Below, piece after piece: positions 42,021 through 51,532 of a stretch of DNA of 64,000 nucleotides (positions are counted from its first letter, which is position 1; every line of letters begins with the position of its first letter). The stretch comes from Actinernus sp. WN-2022 (taxonomy: Eukaryota > Cnidaria > Anthozoa > Actiniaria > Actinernidae). The position numbers were made by a program, and so were the translations under genes. Below the pieces are notes generated by a model. That model saw only the letters and a list, made by a program, of their open reading frames with translations, was not told where the DNA came from and searched no databases. Location: positions 36,127,976 to 36,191,975 of the forward strand of contig JAOWCC010000019.1 in NCBI GenBank assembly GCA_030867875.1, in the 5' to 3' direction.

Positions 42021-43783
42021 TCACTTCAGACGGTCAGCATAACTCAGGCCTTTGAATTTCTCGCAGTCATCTAAATTATGACTTTGCTCGCACATCATGC
42101 ACTTTCTGCCAGCAGAGTTATATTGACTGGGAGAACCCCCTGTATATCCTGGTTGGTCATGTGTATTAATCGCAAAATTCTGTCGGTTAGTCGTAGGAGA
42201 GTCCTTACTGTTTTTATTGTGGTCTCTATCTGCCAGCTTAGTAGAAAGACTCCCAAACAGGGTGTGTGATGCGAGCCGTGTTTCTTTCTCCACAAAACTA
42301 ACAACATCTTCAAAGCTGATCTCTCTCTCTGTTGAATCTCTGAAATATTGTCAGCCACTGTGCGCCATCTCTTTCTGAGGTCACAGGGAAGCCTTTCAAC
42401 AACAGCCTTCAAACTGTCAGGGTTTTCAATTTTATTCTTATGCCCAATCTCATTTAGTGTATTCTTGCAGCTAATGAGCGACACTGACAGCTTCTGTAGG
42501 GCTTTGGGATCTTCTGCCCTAATATTTGGACCCTTGGCAACTTGATCGACAAATGCAGTAGCGATCTTATAATTCTGCCCATATTTTGCTTTGAGCAGTC
42601 TACGAGCTTCAGCATAGCCTTCCTCAGGGCTCATGGAAAGGCAGCTCCGCATTAATTCCTGCACATCACCTCTTGTATATTGTATTACATAATACAATAT
42701 GGAACTACTGCTGAAGGTCTTGTCCTCTATTAGACAGTTAAAGGCTCTAACAAAATCACAATATTCAATGCGATTTCCATTAAATACTGGCAGATCTGGT
42801 TTGGGGAGGGTCAAGGCCATTGAACTCTGATTTTGCTGCACAGCCAAATCTTGGATGCACTTCATTTGCATTTCCTGTAATTTAAACAGAGTGTCAAGGT
42901 GTTCATCACTCTTACTGCTCACCTGAGTAGGTTTCCTTGGCTCAGGATACCAGGCTCTCTTTACAGTACAAGTAAAATATCCACTTATTTGCTTAGAGTC
43001 TATGGGAGGCAGCTTATACTCTCTGCTAACTTCAGCTCCATAACCATTGTCAACAGCATCTGCTCTGGCATATACTTCTTCTCTTGCTGCTGTCTGAACC
43101 AAGTCAGCTTTCAACTTCAACAATTCCTCCTCTTGCTGCAAGTGAAATTTTTGCTCAGCCAATTGTTACTTCATGGTCAACATACTCATTTTTCACTCCA
43201 GTGCCTTCCTGTTTGCCTCAGCCTCAACCTGTCTCATACGCACTGAGGCCCTAGATGCACTACTTGACCTTGAAACCCCAGACTGCCTCCCAATCTGACT
43301 AACGGAATCTTCTGCTCGAACAGCTGACCCCACCAGATCAACTGACCTACAAACCCTTGCCACCAGCCATCCTTCGACCCTCTCCTCCATGCCAATAAAC
43401 AACATCAACTCTTGTTGAAAGTAATTTGCCAAGTCCAAACCACTCACTTGCTCATCACAATAACTGCAATACAACTTGTGAATCTCACTAAATTTCTCAA
43501 AGGCTGTATTCAAATCCAAAATCCTCAACTTCACTTCCTCAACACTGCAATCACCTTCCATAATCTTCAACAACTCATTCCTTATTCTGGTTAGTGTGGC
43601 CTTGTGCCCTGCTCTTCGGTCTTTCAACTCCTTAGTTTTCTCTGCCCGAACAGCCTCCTGATCTAAGATCTTATTTGGTATCCTTTCACGAGTGGACTCT
43701 TTTGGAACTTCTGGGACAATATTCACAGCTTCACTTATTTCACTCATTCTGCCTTCGGAGACCGTGTTCGACGTTACACTCAT
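42021..43783 (-). pseudogene. BEL/Pao gag (coiled N-terminus, DUF1759, zinc knuckle)
   Basis: From ATG 43783, 36 bp inside the 5' LTR: an acidic then helical N-terminal part ending at 43193; frame change; a helical segment and the DUF1759 domain (about 42830-42350); another frame change near 42345; then a CCHC-type knuckle (CMMCEQ...H) before stop 42021. Gag packages the RNA and builds the particle. Two frameshifts break it. Confidence 0.75.
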
Positions 43784-43819
43784 ATTTAAAACTGGCTATT
43801 GACTTTGTGTTCAAACTAA

Positions 43820-44251
43820 TGTAGGTGCCGATCTTTCAATCAGTTTCTTTCGACAACTACAGGGATTCTGACTGGTTCAAGACGCGTGACAATTTCTTTG
43901 ACGATGACAACGGTTTCTGTAATTAACATAACAATTACAGGTACAACTTTGATAGCTCGTGCAACTTGAAATCTAGCACCAACTTCTGTAAACATTCATG
44001 CGATAAAATGACAATACTTACGAACACAGTTGAGCCTCGTACACAAATCCGGTCGGTAATATTCAGTAACTTAATCCACCGTCTACTTTCTACATGAGAT
44101 CAATCTTTAATCCAGAATTTGACCGCCATCCCCAAGACACAATGGCAGCCATCTTATTATCTTTTCTCTACCACGAGGACCCGGGGCCTGGGCACTAATA
44201 GACGGTGCGAACACAGGGACCCCAAACATAACAAGCGAACTAGAACCCACA
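43820..44251 (-). repeat. 5' LTR of the BEL element
   Basis: See the copy at 35733-36164; one difference seen over 432 bp. Confidence 0.9.
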
Positions 44252-44256
44252 GAAAA

Positions 44257-44541
44257 CATACACAGTTTTTGAGTTGTTAGTAAAGAAAAAAGTCATTTTA
44301 GTCGACATGTTAAGTATTTCTTCAAATGATTGCAAAGCCGAATTAATTATATGACGTCAAGAGGACGTCTACCCAGGCTTTTACTTACGCGGTCATGGGT
44401 CAGGAAAGGTTACATCTACACGACTTCAAACAAGCGTAGAACATAAAGTATTCACTTTAAACCAAAACTTTCTTCACAGAAGTACTCAAAACTTTTCGGA
44501 AATTCATAAGGTATCAAAATTGCAAAAGGGTGACAGGCACT
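44257..44541. repeat. right half of the TTAA foldback MITE
   Basis: Pairs with 35485-35727. Ends GGGTGACAGGCACT followed by TTAA. Confidence 0.75.
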
Positions 44542-44545
44542 TTAA

Positions 44546-45230
44546 GCATCACTGGTATGTGGTATACCAGGATGTGCATGTATGGCGTTATGATGACGGT
44601 GTGATGACATGGCGACCATCTGTTTCCCCCAGTCTTTAGCCTGAGTTAACATACATCTTGTAAGTGCAGTTGAAAATACTCCTAGTTTCATTTATGTTGT
44701 ACGTCCTTGTAGAAATAGTAAAATTAGGAAGTATGTCTTTAAAACTTTCTGGTTGTGAATACATAGAAGTCCTTAGGAGCCAAGTAAAATGTACATTTGT
44801 ACCCTCTGCCTTGTTCAAACATGAGTTGGAAAAATACACTTAACTTAAAAGTATTTTTTATGATTAGTTTAGTGTACTAACCTTCTGTGCAAATCCTTCA
44901 ATTCTTTCATCCCCCATCATCTCTGGTACGTGTAATTCATCCAAGAGTTCTTTGAAATTCTGTGAAATATGAACAAAATATAGAACTCACTGTGACATTT
45001 AGTGTATTTAGGCTAGCCATGGTCATTATTCTCTTGTTGACGAGGGAGAGAGAGTGAGCTATAGGTACTGTCGGTTTTGTAACCTCTGTGTGTCGGTTTT
45101 GTAACATTTGTGTGTCGGTTTTGTAACCTGTGTGTGTCGGTTTTGTAACCTCTGTGTGTCGGTTTTGTAACATTTGTGTGTCGGTTTTGTAACCACTCTG
45201 TGGTTTTTTCACTTTTTGGGACAGAAATCG
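44546..45230 (-). other. possible exon and intron of an unrecognised minus-strand gene
   Basis: On minus, acceptor TTTCACAG at about 44962 is followed by an open stretch reading FKELLDELHVPEMMGDER and a GTTAGT donor at 44881. With the TISU start at 45238 it could be exon 2 of a host gene, but the phases do not join cleanly. The downstream part would run into the foldback MITE. Low confidence. Confidence 0.25.
45067..45198. repeat. 22-bp minisatellite, six copies
   Basis: TGTCGGTTTTGTAACCTCTGTG repeated six times with small changes. The open frame read through it on minus (period 22, so all three frames alternate) is an artefact of the repeat. Confidence 0.9.
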
Positions 45231-45242
45231 GCCGCCATCTTG
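45231..45242 (-). promoter_or_regulatory. perfect TISU element (CAAGATGGCGGC)
   Basis: On minus, exact match to SAASATGGCGGC, the translation initiator of short 5'UTR element bound by YY1. Its ATG (45238) opens a nine-codon frame that meets a GTGAAA donor-like site. Confidence 0.55.
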
Positions 45243-45853
45243 GTTTAGGAGAACAGAAGGCTGTTAGTGTTTAATAGGTGTCGTCGAGTACCACGCGCAT
45301 TCAATTGTTGGTGAGTTTAAACTCTTTTTTTATTTTGTATATACTCTTTCCTTGTTTTTAACCTTTTAAATCTTTCATTATTAATAAAAATTCGACATAA
45401 AAGTTGAATTATGCAGCTGCCTCGTACGCATACGTGAGGCATTATTCTATCTCGATATTCCTGGTCATCTCTGTCATCTACCTTTATGGCCACTTTATAT
45501 TTTATGGCCACTTTATATTTTATGGCCATTCGAAATCTCTTTCGCGATTTAGTTCTAATATGTTTTTCGGATTCATCAGTTCTAGTAGCCTCATACAGTC
45601 TTGTATTATAGTCTAGTTTACAAACACTGAAACAGGTGTTGTAGTCTTAGCTATAGGCTTGTATTAAACTTATAGTTTACAAACTGTTCTTATAGCCTCA
45701 GCTATCGTCTTGTATTATAGTTTAAAAACAGTTTAAAATACAAGTCTGAGCTACAGTGTTGTATATAGTTTACAAACAGTTGTTGCAGTCTTAGCCATAG
45801 TCCACAAACAGATCTTGTAGTCTTAGCTATAGTCTTGCATTGTAGTATTATAG

Positions 45854-45934
45854 TAGCCTCCTCCGCAGGCAACTCTCTTCTGAAAATTTTTCGGATTGGG
45901 ATCCCTGTGGCGAGTGAGACGAAGGCGGAGAGAC
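45854..45934 (+). repeat. left inverted end of the helicase transposon
   Basis: TAGCCTCCTCCGCAGGCAAC through GAGTGAGACGAAG. A G-rich tract (45935-45975) follows; its pyrimidine counterpart precedes the right end. Confidence 0.85.
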
Positions 45935-46137
45935 TGAGGCGAGGGGGAAAGGGGGGGGAGGGGGGGAGGGGAAAAGAAAAAGAAACAGAGATGCCTGCCA
46001 GAAATTAACAACATTAGGCGGTACTGCGCATACCGCGTCGCGCACGACAATTCATATTTGACCAGGGAAGGGAGCAATCAAATAAACGAATCGAGAATAT
46101 AACCAGGGACGGGGTTAAGTTAGTTTGTAGTCTAAAG

Positions 46138-48087
46138 ATGGCGTCTGACACAACAGTTATCGTCCTCTCGCTAATGGAAAAGATTCAACGCTTCCCGCAT
46201 TCGATGAAGGAAACTCTTTAGTTTATCAAACTAAAAGTATGGATTTTGAACTGACCGTAAAAGCAAGCTCGAGTTATGAGGCAGCACTCAAGATGGGATT
46301 CTTTTTGCTGGAGTTGAAGATTTTGCCAAACATTTCACACATCGGAACGACACCAACAGTGACTGCTTGGCGTGCTTCAAACGAAGAACGACGTGTTTAC
46401 GGTGTATTCGAATGTCAGGGTGAAGTGATGGTTGAGCTTGATAGAATTGTGACTTCAAACTTTGAGAGACAAAGTGCTTCCTCTTCGCCCGCTGTTGAAA
46501 CAAATTCGGATACGGCAGTCAACTTCAACTCTACCGACGCTCTTGCAAACGATGACTTGATTGACGATGCGCTGAGACAGTACTTTGGATTTACTTCGTT
46601 TCGTCCTCTTCAAAAGGAAACAATTGCTGCCACGTTATCTGGAACCGATGTTCTAACAATAGTTGCAACGAGTGGGGGTAAGACACTAATGTTTTTGCTG
46701 CCAGCCGTGCTTTCGTCTAAGCCCACCGTCGTCGTGTCCCCGATTAAATCCCTCATCGACGATACCCTGATGCGTTGTTCAGCTTTGAATATTTATGCTT
46801 GTAAATTCACTGGTGATGTACCTCAAGATCTACAGACAGAACATCTTCAGGAACTAAACAAATTCCGAGTAGTTCTGGTTACGCCAGAAATGCTAGACGG
46901 TGGACCTCTTCGTGAGAAAATCGATTCTCAAGATCTAGCAAGGATTGTCTTCGACGAAGCCCACACCATCTCAACCTGGGGTAGTACGTTTAGACCTGCT
47001 TTTAAAGAAGTTTGTGAAGGCTTAGCTAAAGCAAAGTGTCCGAAACTGTTGCTGAGTGCCACCATTATGACTAAGCTTGAGAATAATCTCAAAGAAATAT
47101 TTGGAAATTTTAAGGTCTTGAGGAATACAATATTTAGAGACAATTTATATTTGGAAGTGGTTGAACGTTCTGTTAAGCATTTTGACGAACTGGCACAGTA
47201 TATATCGGAAAGAGAGGGAAGAGATGAATGCGGGATTGTGTATTGTGTACTGACTGCCTCATGATGTGTCTAAACTTCACAGTGAACTCTTGAAAAGGGA
47301 TATCAGTACTGTCAAATATCATGGCCAGCTGTCAGAAGATGTCAAAGCTGCAAATTATGCAAAGTGGATGAGTGGGGAAGCAAATGTCATTATAGCGAAT
47401 TCATCCTTCGGTATGGGCATTGACAAGCAAGATGTCCGGTATGTGGTGCATGCCAAACTGCCAACAAGTGTGGAGGAATACTTCCAACAGTGCGGTAGGG
47501 CAGGAAGAGATGGGTTACCTGCAACATGTAGGCTCTACAATTCTAGTTCAGACAAGAACACATTATACAAGCTATTTAATGGTCAGAACAAAGACAATCT
47601 CACTTCCCAGTATGAGAACCTCAATGATCTGATAGTTATGGTGGAGAATCCTGTTAAATGTCGCCACAAAGCAATTATGGCTTATTTTGGTGAAGCTCGA
47701 GACAGTTTCCTTTGTATGACAAGATGTGATAACTGCAAATACCGTGGCTCCTTTCAATTAACTGATGGAACAACTGATGCACTTAAAGTTGTGCAGTCGG
47801 TTGTAGAACTTACAGGTATTGATATGTCTTGTAAAACATTAAAACTGTTCTTGGCTGGCAGTAAACAGAAGTCAGTCTTGGAAATGCGTCACTGTGCCAA
47901 TTTTGGTGCACTGCAAAAGAAATTTGAATCAGTGTCATTACTTTCAAAGTTTTTAAATCTTTTGATTTTTCATGAAGTTCTGGCTGAGAAAGTGCTGAAG
48001 AAAGGTACTAGTGGAAACATTGCCATTGATATTGTTTTGGGGGCAAAGGCTCACAATGTTCTAGAGAATAATTTGACAGTATACAGG
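46138..48087 (+). pseudogene. RecQ-family DNA helicase
   Basis: ATG 46138 in AAAGATGGCGTC. About 100 residues of unknown N-terminus with a frameshift near 46190, then DDALRQYFGFTSFRPLQKE (motif 0), IVATSGGKT (Walker A; Ser replaces one Gly of the usual TGGGKS), VVSPIKSLIDD (Ia), VFDEAHTISTWGSTFRP (DEAH box), LLLSATI (III). One frameshift near 47250, then YHGQLSEDVKAANYAKW, VIIANSSFGMGIDKQDVR (V), EYFQQCGRAGRDG (VI) and CDNC of the zinc site. An RQC-like region follows and the exon ends at donor GTATGA (48088). RecQ enzymes unwind DNA 3' to 5'. Its place just inside the element's left end suggests a role in transposition or copying of the element. Two frameshifts make this copy doubtful. Confidence 0.8.
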
Positions 48088-48229
48088 TATGAGAAATCTT
48101 AAATGACATTATTTATTATTATTAAGGCTGTTAAATTAAGGTATGGATTTCCATTTTGGAAATTGACAACTGGAAAAAGTTTGAATTTTTTTTACTAATA
48201 ACTACTTGAACTAGGCCACAGGAATCCCA

Positions 48230-48274
48230 ATTTTGGTTCACATATTCCGAAGAGAGGCCTGCGGAGGAGGCTAG
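48230..48274. repeat. half-copy of the helicase transposon end
   Basis: CCGAAGAGAGGCCTGCGGAG followed by GAGGCTAG: a right-hand end only. Confidence 0.55.
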
Positions 48275-48420
48275 CACAATGTATTATCAAAGCTATTTTG
48301 GCTGTTACAGCTTAATGTATACATACATTTATATGTAAATGCTTGTAATTAAACAATATATACATAAAACAAGAAACAAACCAGAGTTGAATTGTGTAAT
48401 GGACCATGCTCTGCAACAAA

Positions 48421-48496
48421 TAGAAAGTACAATTTTGATAATACTCATCCCAGACACCTTGTCAGATACAGTGTATTATCAAAATTGTACTTTCTA
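48421..48496. repeat. perfect 24-bp inverted repeat (hairpin)
   Basis: TAGAAAGTACAATTTTGATA and ATAC return exactly as reverse complement at 48473-48496, around a 28-base loop. Confidence 0.9.
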
Positions 48497-48661
48497 TATA
48501 TAGTACATTTTGACAATGCAACATGCAATATAATTATTTTAGTTGAGATATATTGTAAGACACATAGAGCATTTACTGTATTATTATTACACAGTCATTT
48601 CAGTTTCTGTTAAAAAAAATATAATTACATGTACTCACTGGACGTGTAAGTGTCATGTCAT

Positions 48662-48823
48662 AACAAGGACCTGCACTATAAAAGTAGCCTGGCCAGGCGA
48701 AACACAATACACAAAATGTACAATGTATGCCATACATCCCAAGGGAAAGACCAGAAACAATTGGTTGTAATTAGTGTATGGTGTTTAGCCTGGCCAGCTA
48801 CTTTTATAGTGCAGGTCCTTGTT
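48662..48823. repeat. 162-bp MITE with about 43-bp inverted ends
   Basis: AACAAGGACCTGCACTATAA and AAGTAGC at both ends; the inverted match continues through GGCCAGGC and AAACAC with one insertion and one change. Confidence 0.85.
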
Positions 48824-48920
48824 TAATGTATAAATAATCCTATTCAATGACCTTTTACCACAGGTGTCCCAATATCAAAGAGAGTTCTATGTGTTTTATA
48901 TAGTTTTGCAAATACAAAAC

Positions 48921-50607
48921 TTAAAGTAACTCATTTGGAAACTTTCTGTGAAGAAAAGGTTTAAATTCGTTTTCGGCGTTTTCGGCTTTTTCATTTCCCT
49001 TTTCTAACGGCTTGATGTACTTGCTAGGAACTGCCTCCCCTTCTTTGCATTTAACATCGGCCCACGGATATTTAAGAACGACATTACGACCTTTACATTC
49101 AAACCAGTTCTCCTTCAAAGCGAATTGTGCGACTTTGAGTTGATCATACTTTGAACTTGGGACCTGGTGTTTCCTGGTATTGTGTATATCAAAAGCTTCC
49201 CTGCTTTTATACATTGTTCTGTTCATCTCCAAAAGGTTCACACTACACGACATTAGTTCAACCATAGCAAATGAACTTTGTGCAGAGGCATACTGTTTGA
49301 CTGGGCGAACAAGAAAATCCTCAACCCATTCGTCTCCAGCCAATTGTCTACCTTGCTTCCCTTGTAAATTTACCGTTCGATTTTGTTGGTACATTTTTCT
49401 GTACGCCAGAGGAAGCTTAGCCATTCACACATTGTGTAAACGCTTCGTCCCTGTAATTCGTTTTTCCAACCTGTACGTACAAAGGAGGGCACATCATCCA
49501 TACACCTTCTATGGCAAGACCATTCCCATACCGAACAGATTATATGTACCATTTGGTAATAGGCATGAGATCGTTAATGAATGTTGTGTGATAAGAAAAA
49601 ACCTCATCCTCAGATATGTGAATAGAAGTCCATTCTCTAAGTTTCTCCAATAACACCTCGTTGTGGTTTCCATTTCTTTTTAGACATTCCTTTAATTCTT
49701 GTTCACTTGGGAAAAATGGGGAATTTTGGAATGTTTTGATCATGGCAAAACAAAGTCCTTCGTCGTAGTCGAGGAGTGCCTCTTCATTGTTGTTGTAGTT
49801 ATTCTCTTTGAATTTAAGCTTGAATGAAGATGGATTGACTGTTGGCCTCTTCATGACTTTTTCAGTGACATTCCAAAAAACCCCAGGGCCTGCAATTCTT
49901 GCTATTGATTCGTTTATGTATCCTCGATTGTGAAAATCGCCCCCGCCTGGCACATGGGTTCCATATTTATCAGGGCAGCGATTAGCACAGGTCTGCAAAG
50001 TGACTGTATTCTTTTGGTCCCCAACGTTAATATCCAACACGCGTGCAAAGTTCACACCTCCTGCACACTTCATTTCCTCTGAAACATTCTCTGGTCTTTT
50101 GAAAGATGAGGCTATATGTTCGTATACATCGTGTTGCATGGACAATTTCTTGTTAATCTCATTTTCCATCGTTTCATCATGCCTTGTTTTTGCGATTTCC
50201 AATGGTGCCACAGTAGTCTCGTGAAGTCTGTCGTCCACCGACGCTCCCTCATCTAACAAGAACTTAGCGGCGTTGAGGTGGCCTTTATGCAAAGCTAACG
50301 TTAATGGCGTCTGGCCAATACCGTCTCTCTCATTAACCTTAGCACCAGAATAAACCAAACTCCTAACTAATCTTGTGTTCCCACTAAGTGCAGCAAGATG
50401 CAAAACATTTCTACCGTATTGGTCTTTCGGGGGAAACCAAGTTTGTCTGAGAGGCTGAATTCGCTCAATTAGATTGTTATCATTGGTGACAACAGACGTT
50501 ATATCCCTCAAAGTATTTAGGATTACCTTAGTCCTTCTATCCAGTTCTTCATTTGCTTCATCTAAACCAACTTTCAATAGGAGAACATCCCAGGGCTCTG
50601 TTGACAT
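48921..50607 (-). pseudogene. ankyrin-repeat protein with unknown conserved C-terminal domain
   Basis: ATG 50607. A helical N-terminus of about 70 residues, then ankyrin repeats (YGRNVLHLAALSGNTRLV, GQTPLTLALHKGHLNAA, FLLDEGASVDD). After a linker comes a conserved-looking block, THVPGGGDFHNRGYINE, FWNVTEKVMKRPTVNP and NNYNNNEEALLDYDEG. TAA at 49542-49540 interrupts; in phase after it WMMCPPLYVQVGKTNYRDE continues; a frameshift near 49425 leads to LPLAYRKMYQQNRTVNLQGK, LAGDEWVEDFLVRPVK and LMSCSVNLLEMN, ending at 48921. Ankyrin repeats bind proteins. The C-terminal block could be the element's transposase, since no other gene here looks like one, but I cannot point to catalytic residues. One stop and one frameshift. 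Confidence 0.6.
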
Positions 50608-50767
50608 TTTCCACGCTAATGAATTCACGTGTATGTTCTAGTCACCAGTCTCCATGACGTCATGTAATTGTAATTCCCGTACGTGTATAAGATGTTAAAA
50701 CAAAAACCACACGCAGCTAAACGACTATGCCTGTGCTCAGACATTGTAGCTGCCCTTTTAATCTCTT

Positions 50768-50982
50768 TGGTAGTATTAGCCTCCTCCGCAATCGAGTATT
50801 ACGGGAAACAGGAATTGGGCTTCCTGTGTATTTAGCAGGGAAAACCCCGATTATTTGAAAATCCCTCGCCTCGAAAATCCCTCGCCTCGAAAATCCCTCG
50901 CCTCGAAAATCCCTTGCCACATGAATCCCAATTCTGGTTCACTAAGTTCCGAATTCCGAAGAGAGGCCTGCAGAGGAAACTA
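50768..50982. repeat. MITE derived from the helicase transposon, with 16-bp tandem repeat
   Basis: Starts TTAGCCTCCTCCGCAATCG and ends GAGGCCTGCAGAGGAAACTAA, degenerate forms of the 45854 ends. Inside, AAAATCCCTCGCCTCG is repeated four times (about 50858-50917). Confidence 0.7.
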
Positions 50983-51263
50983 AGTAAAGTTATATGGAAT
51001 TAGTTGTTTTTAAAAGAAAACCCGGCTGTTCAAACAACTTCCTTTTAAATTTTTGGTAATACCCTATATTGAAAATTATTGAAAAAAAATAGAAAATAAT
51101 TTTTGTTTTCTTTTTAAATAAGTGCGAGCCATTTTCACTTTTGAATTTGTTAACAATAGCAGTGGAACGTCATATTAAAAAGAAAACAAAATTTACTTTC
51201 TACTTTTTTTCAATAATTTTCAATCTAGGGTGGATTTGAAACCCCCAGCGGCACCCCTTACCC

Positions 51264-51362
51264 TAGCCTCCTCCGCAGGCAACTCTCTTCGTAAAATTTT
51301 TTGATCCCAATCCGAAAAAAATCCGAATTTTTTTCCGAACAGAGTTGCCTGCGGAGGAGGCT
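51264..51362. repeat. 99-bp palindromic MITE of the helicase transposon family
   Basis: TAGCCTCCTCCGCAGGCAAC TCTCTTCG... and ...CGAACAGAGTTGCCTGCGGAGGAGGCTA: both ends, almost no interior. Confidence 0.85.
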
Positions 51363-51532
51363 ACCCCTACCCAAAATATGGTAAATTACCTCGCCTCCCG
51401 GATTAGAACCCCTATATAACTAACTCCCAGTATAATGAACCTATTCCTATCTGTGGACAGTACTGAAGATATTTCAATATTTTAATAAAATATTCAATTT
51501 TATTAAGATGGATCATACAGTTCATGTGTTAA

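Larger units (their letters stand above)
35733..44251 (-). mobile_element. BEL/Pao LTR retrotransposon, integrase deleted, with a nested element
   Basis: Two 432-bp LTRs in direct orientation (35733-36164 and 43820-44251) differ at one base that I can see. GAAAA flanks both outer ends (35728-35732 and 44252-44256). Coding order on minus is gag, protease, reverse transcriptase, RNase H, as in BEL/Pao. RNase H-connection sequence ends about 36430 and is followed within 270 bp by the 3' LTR, leaving no room for the integrase. A 3.2-kb inverted-repeat element lies between the reverse transcriptase and RNase H parts. Confidence 0.9.

Noticed and set aside
45067..45212. Protein-coding repeat frame on minus (KTDTQMLQNRHTE type)
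   Set aside because: It is a direct reading of the 22-bp minisatellite.
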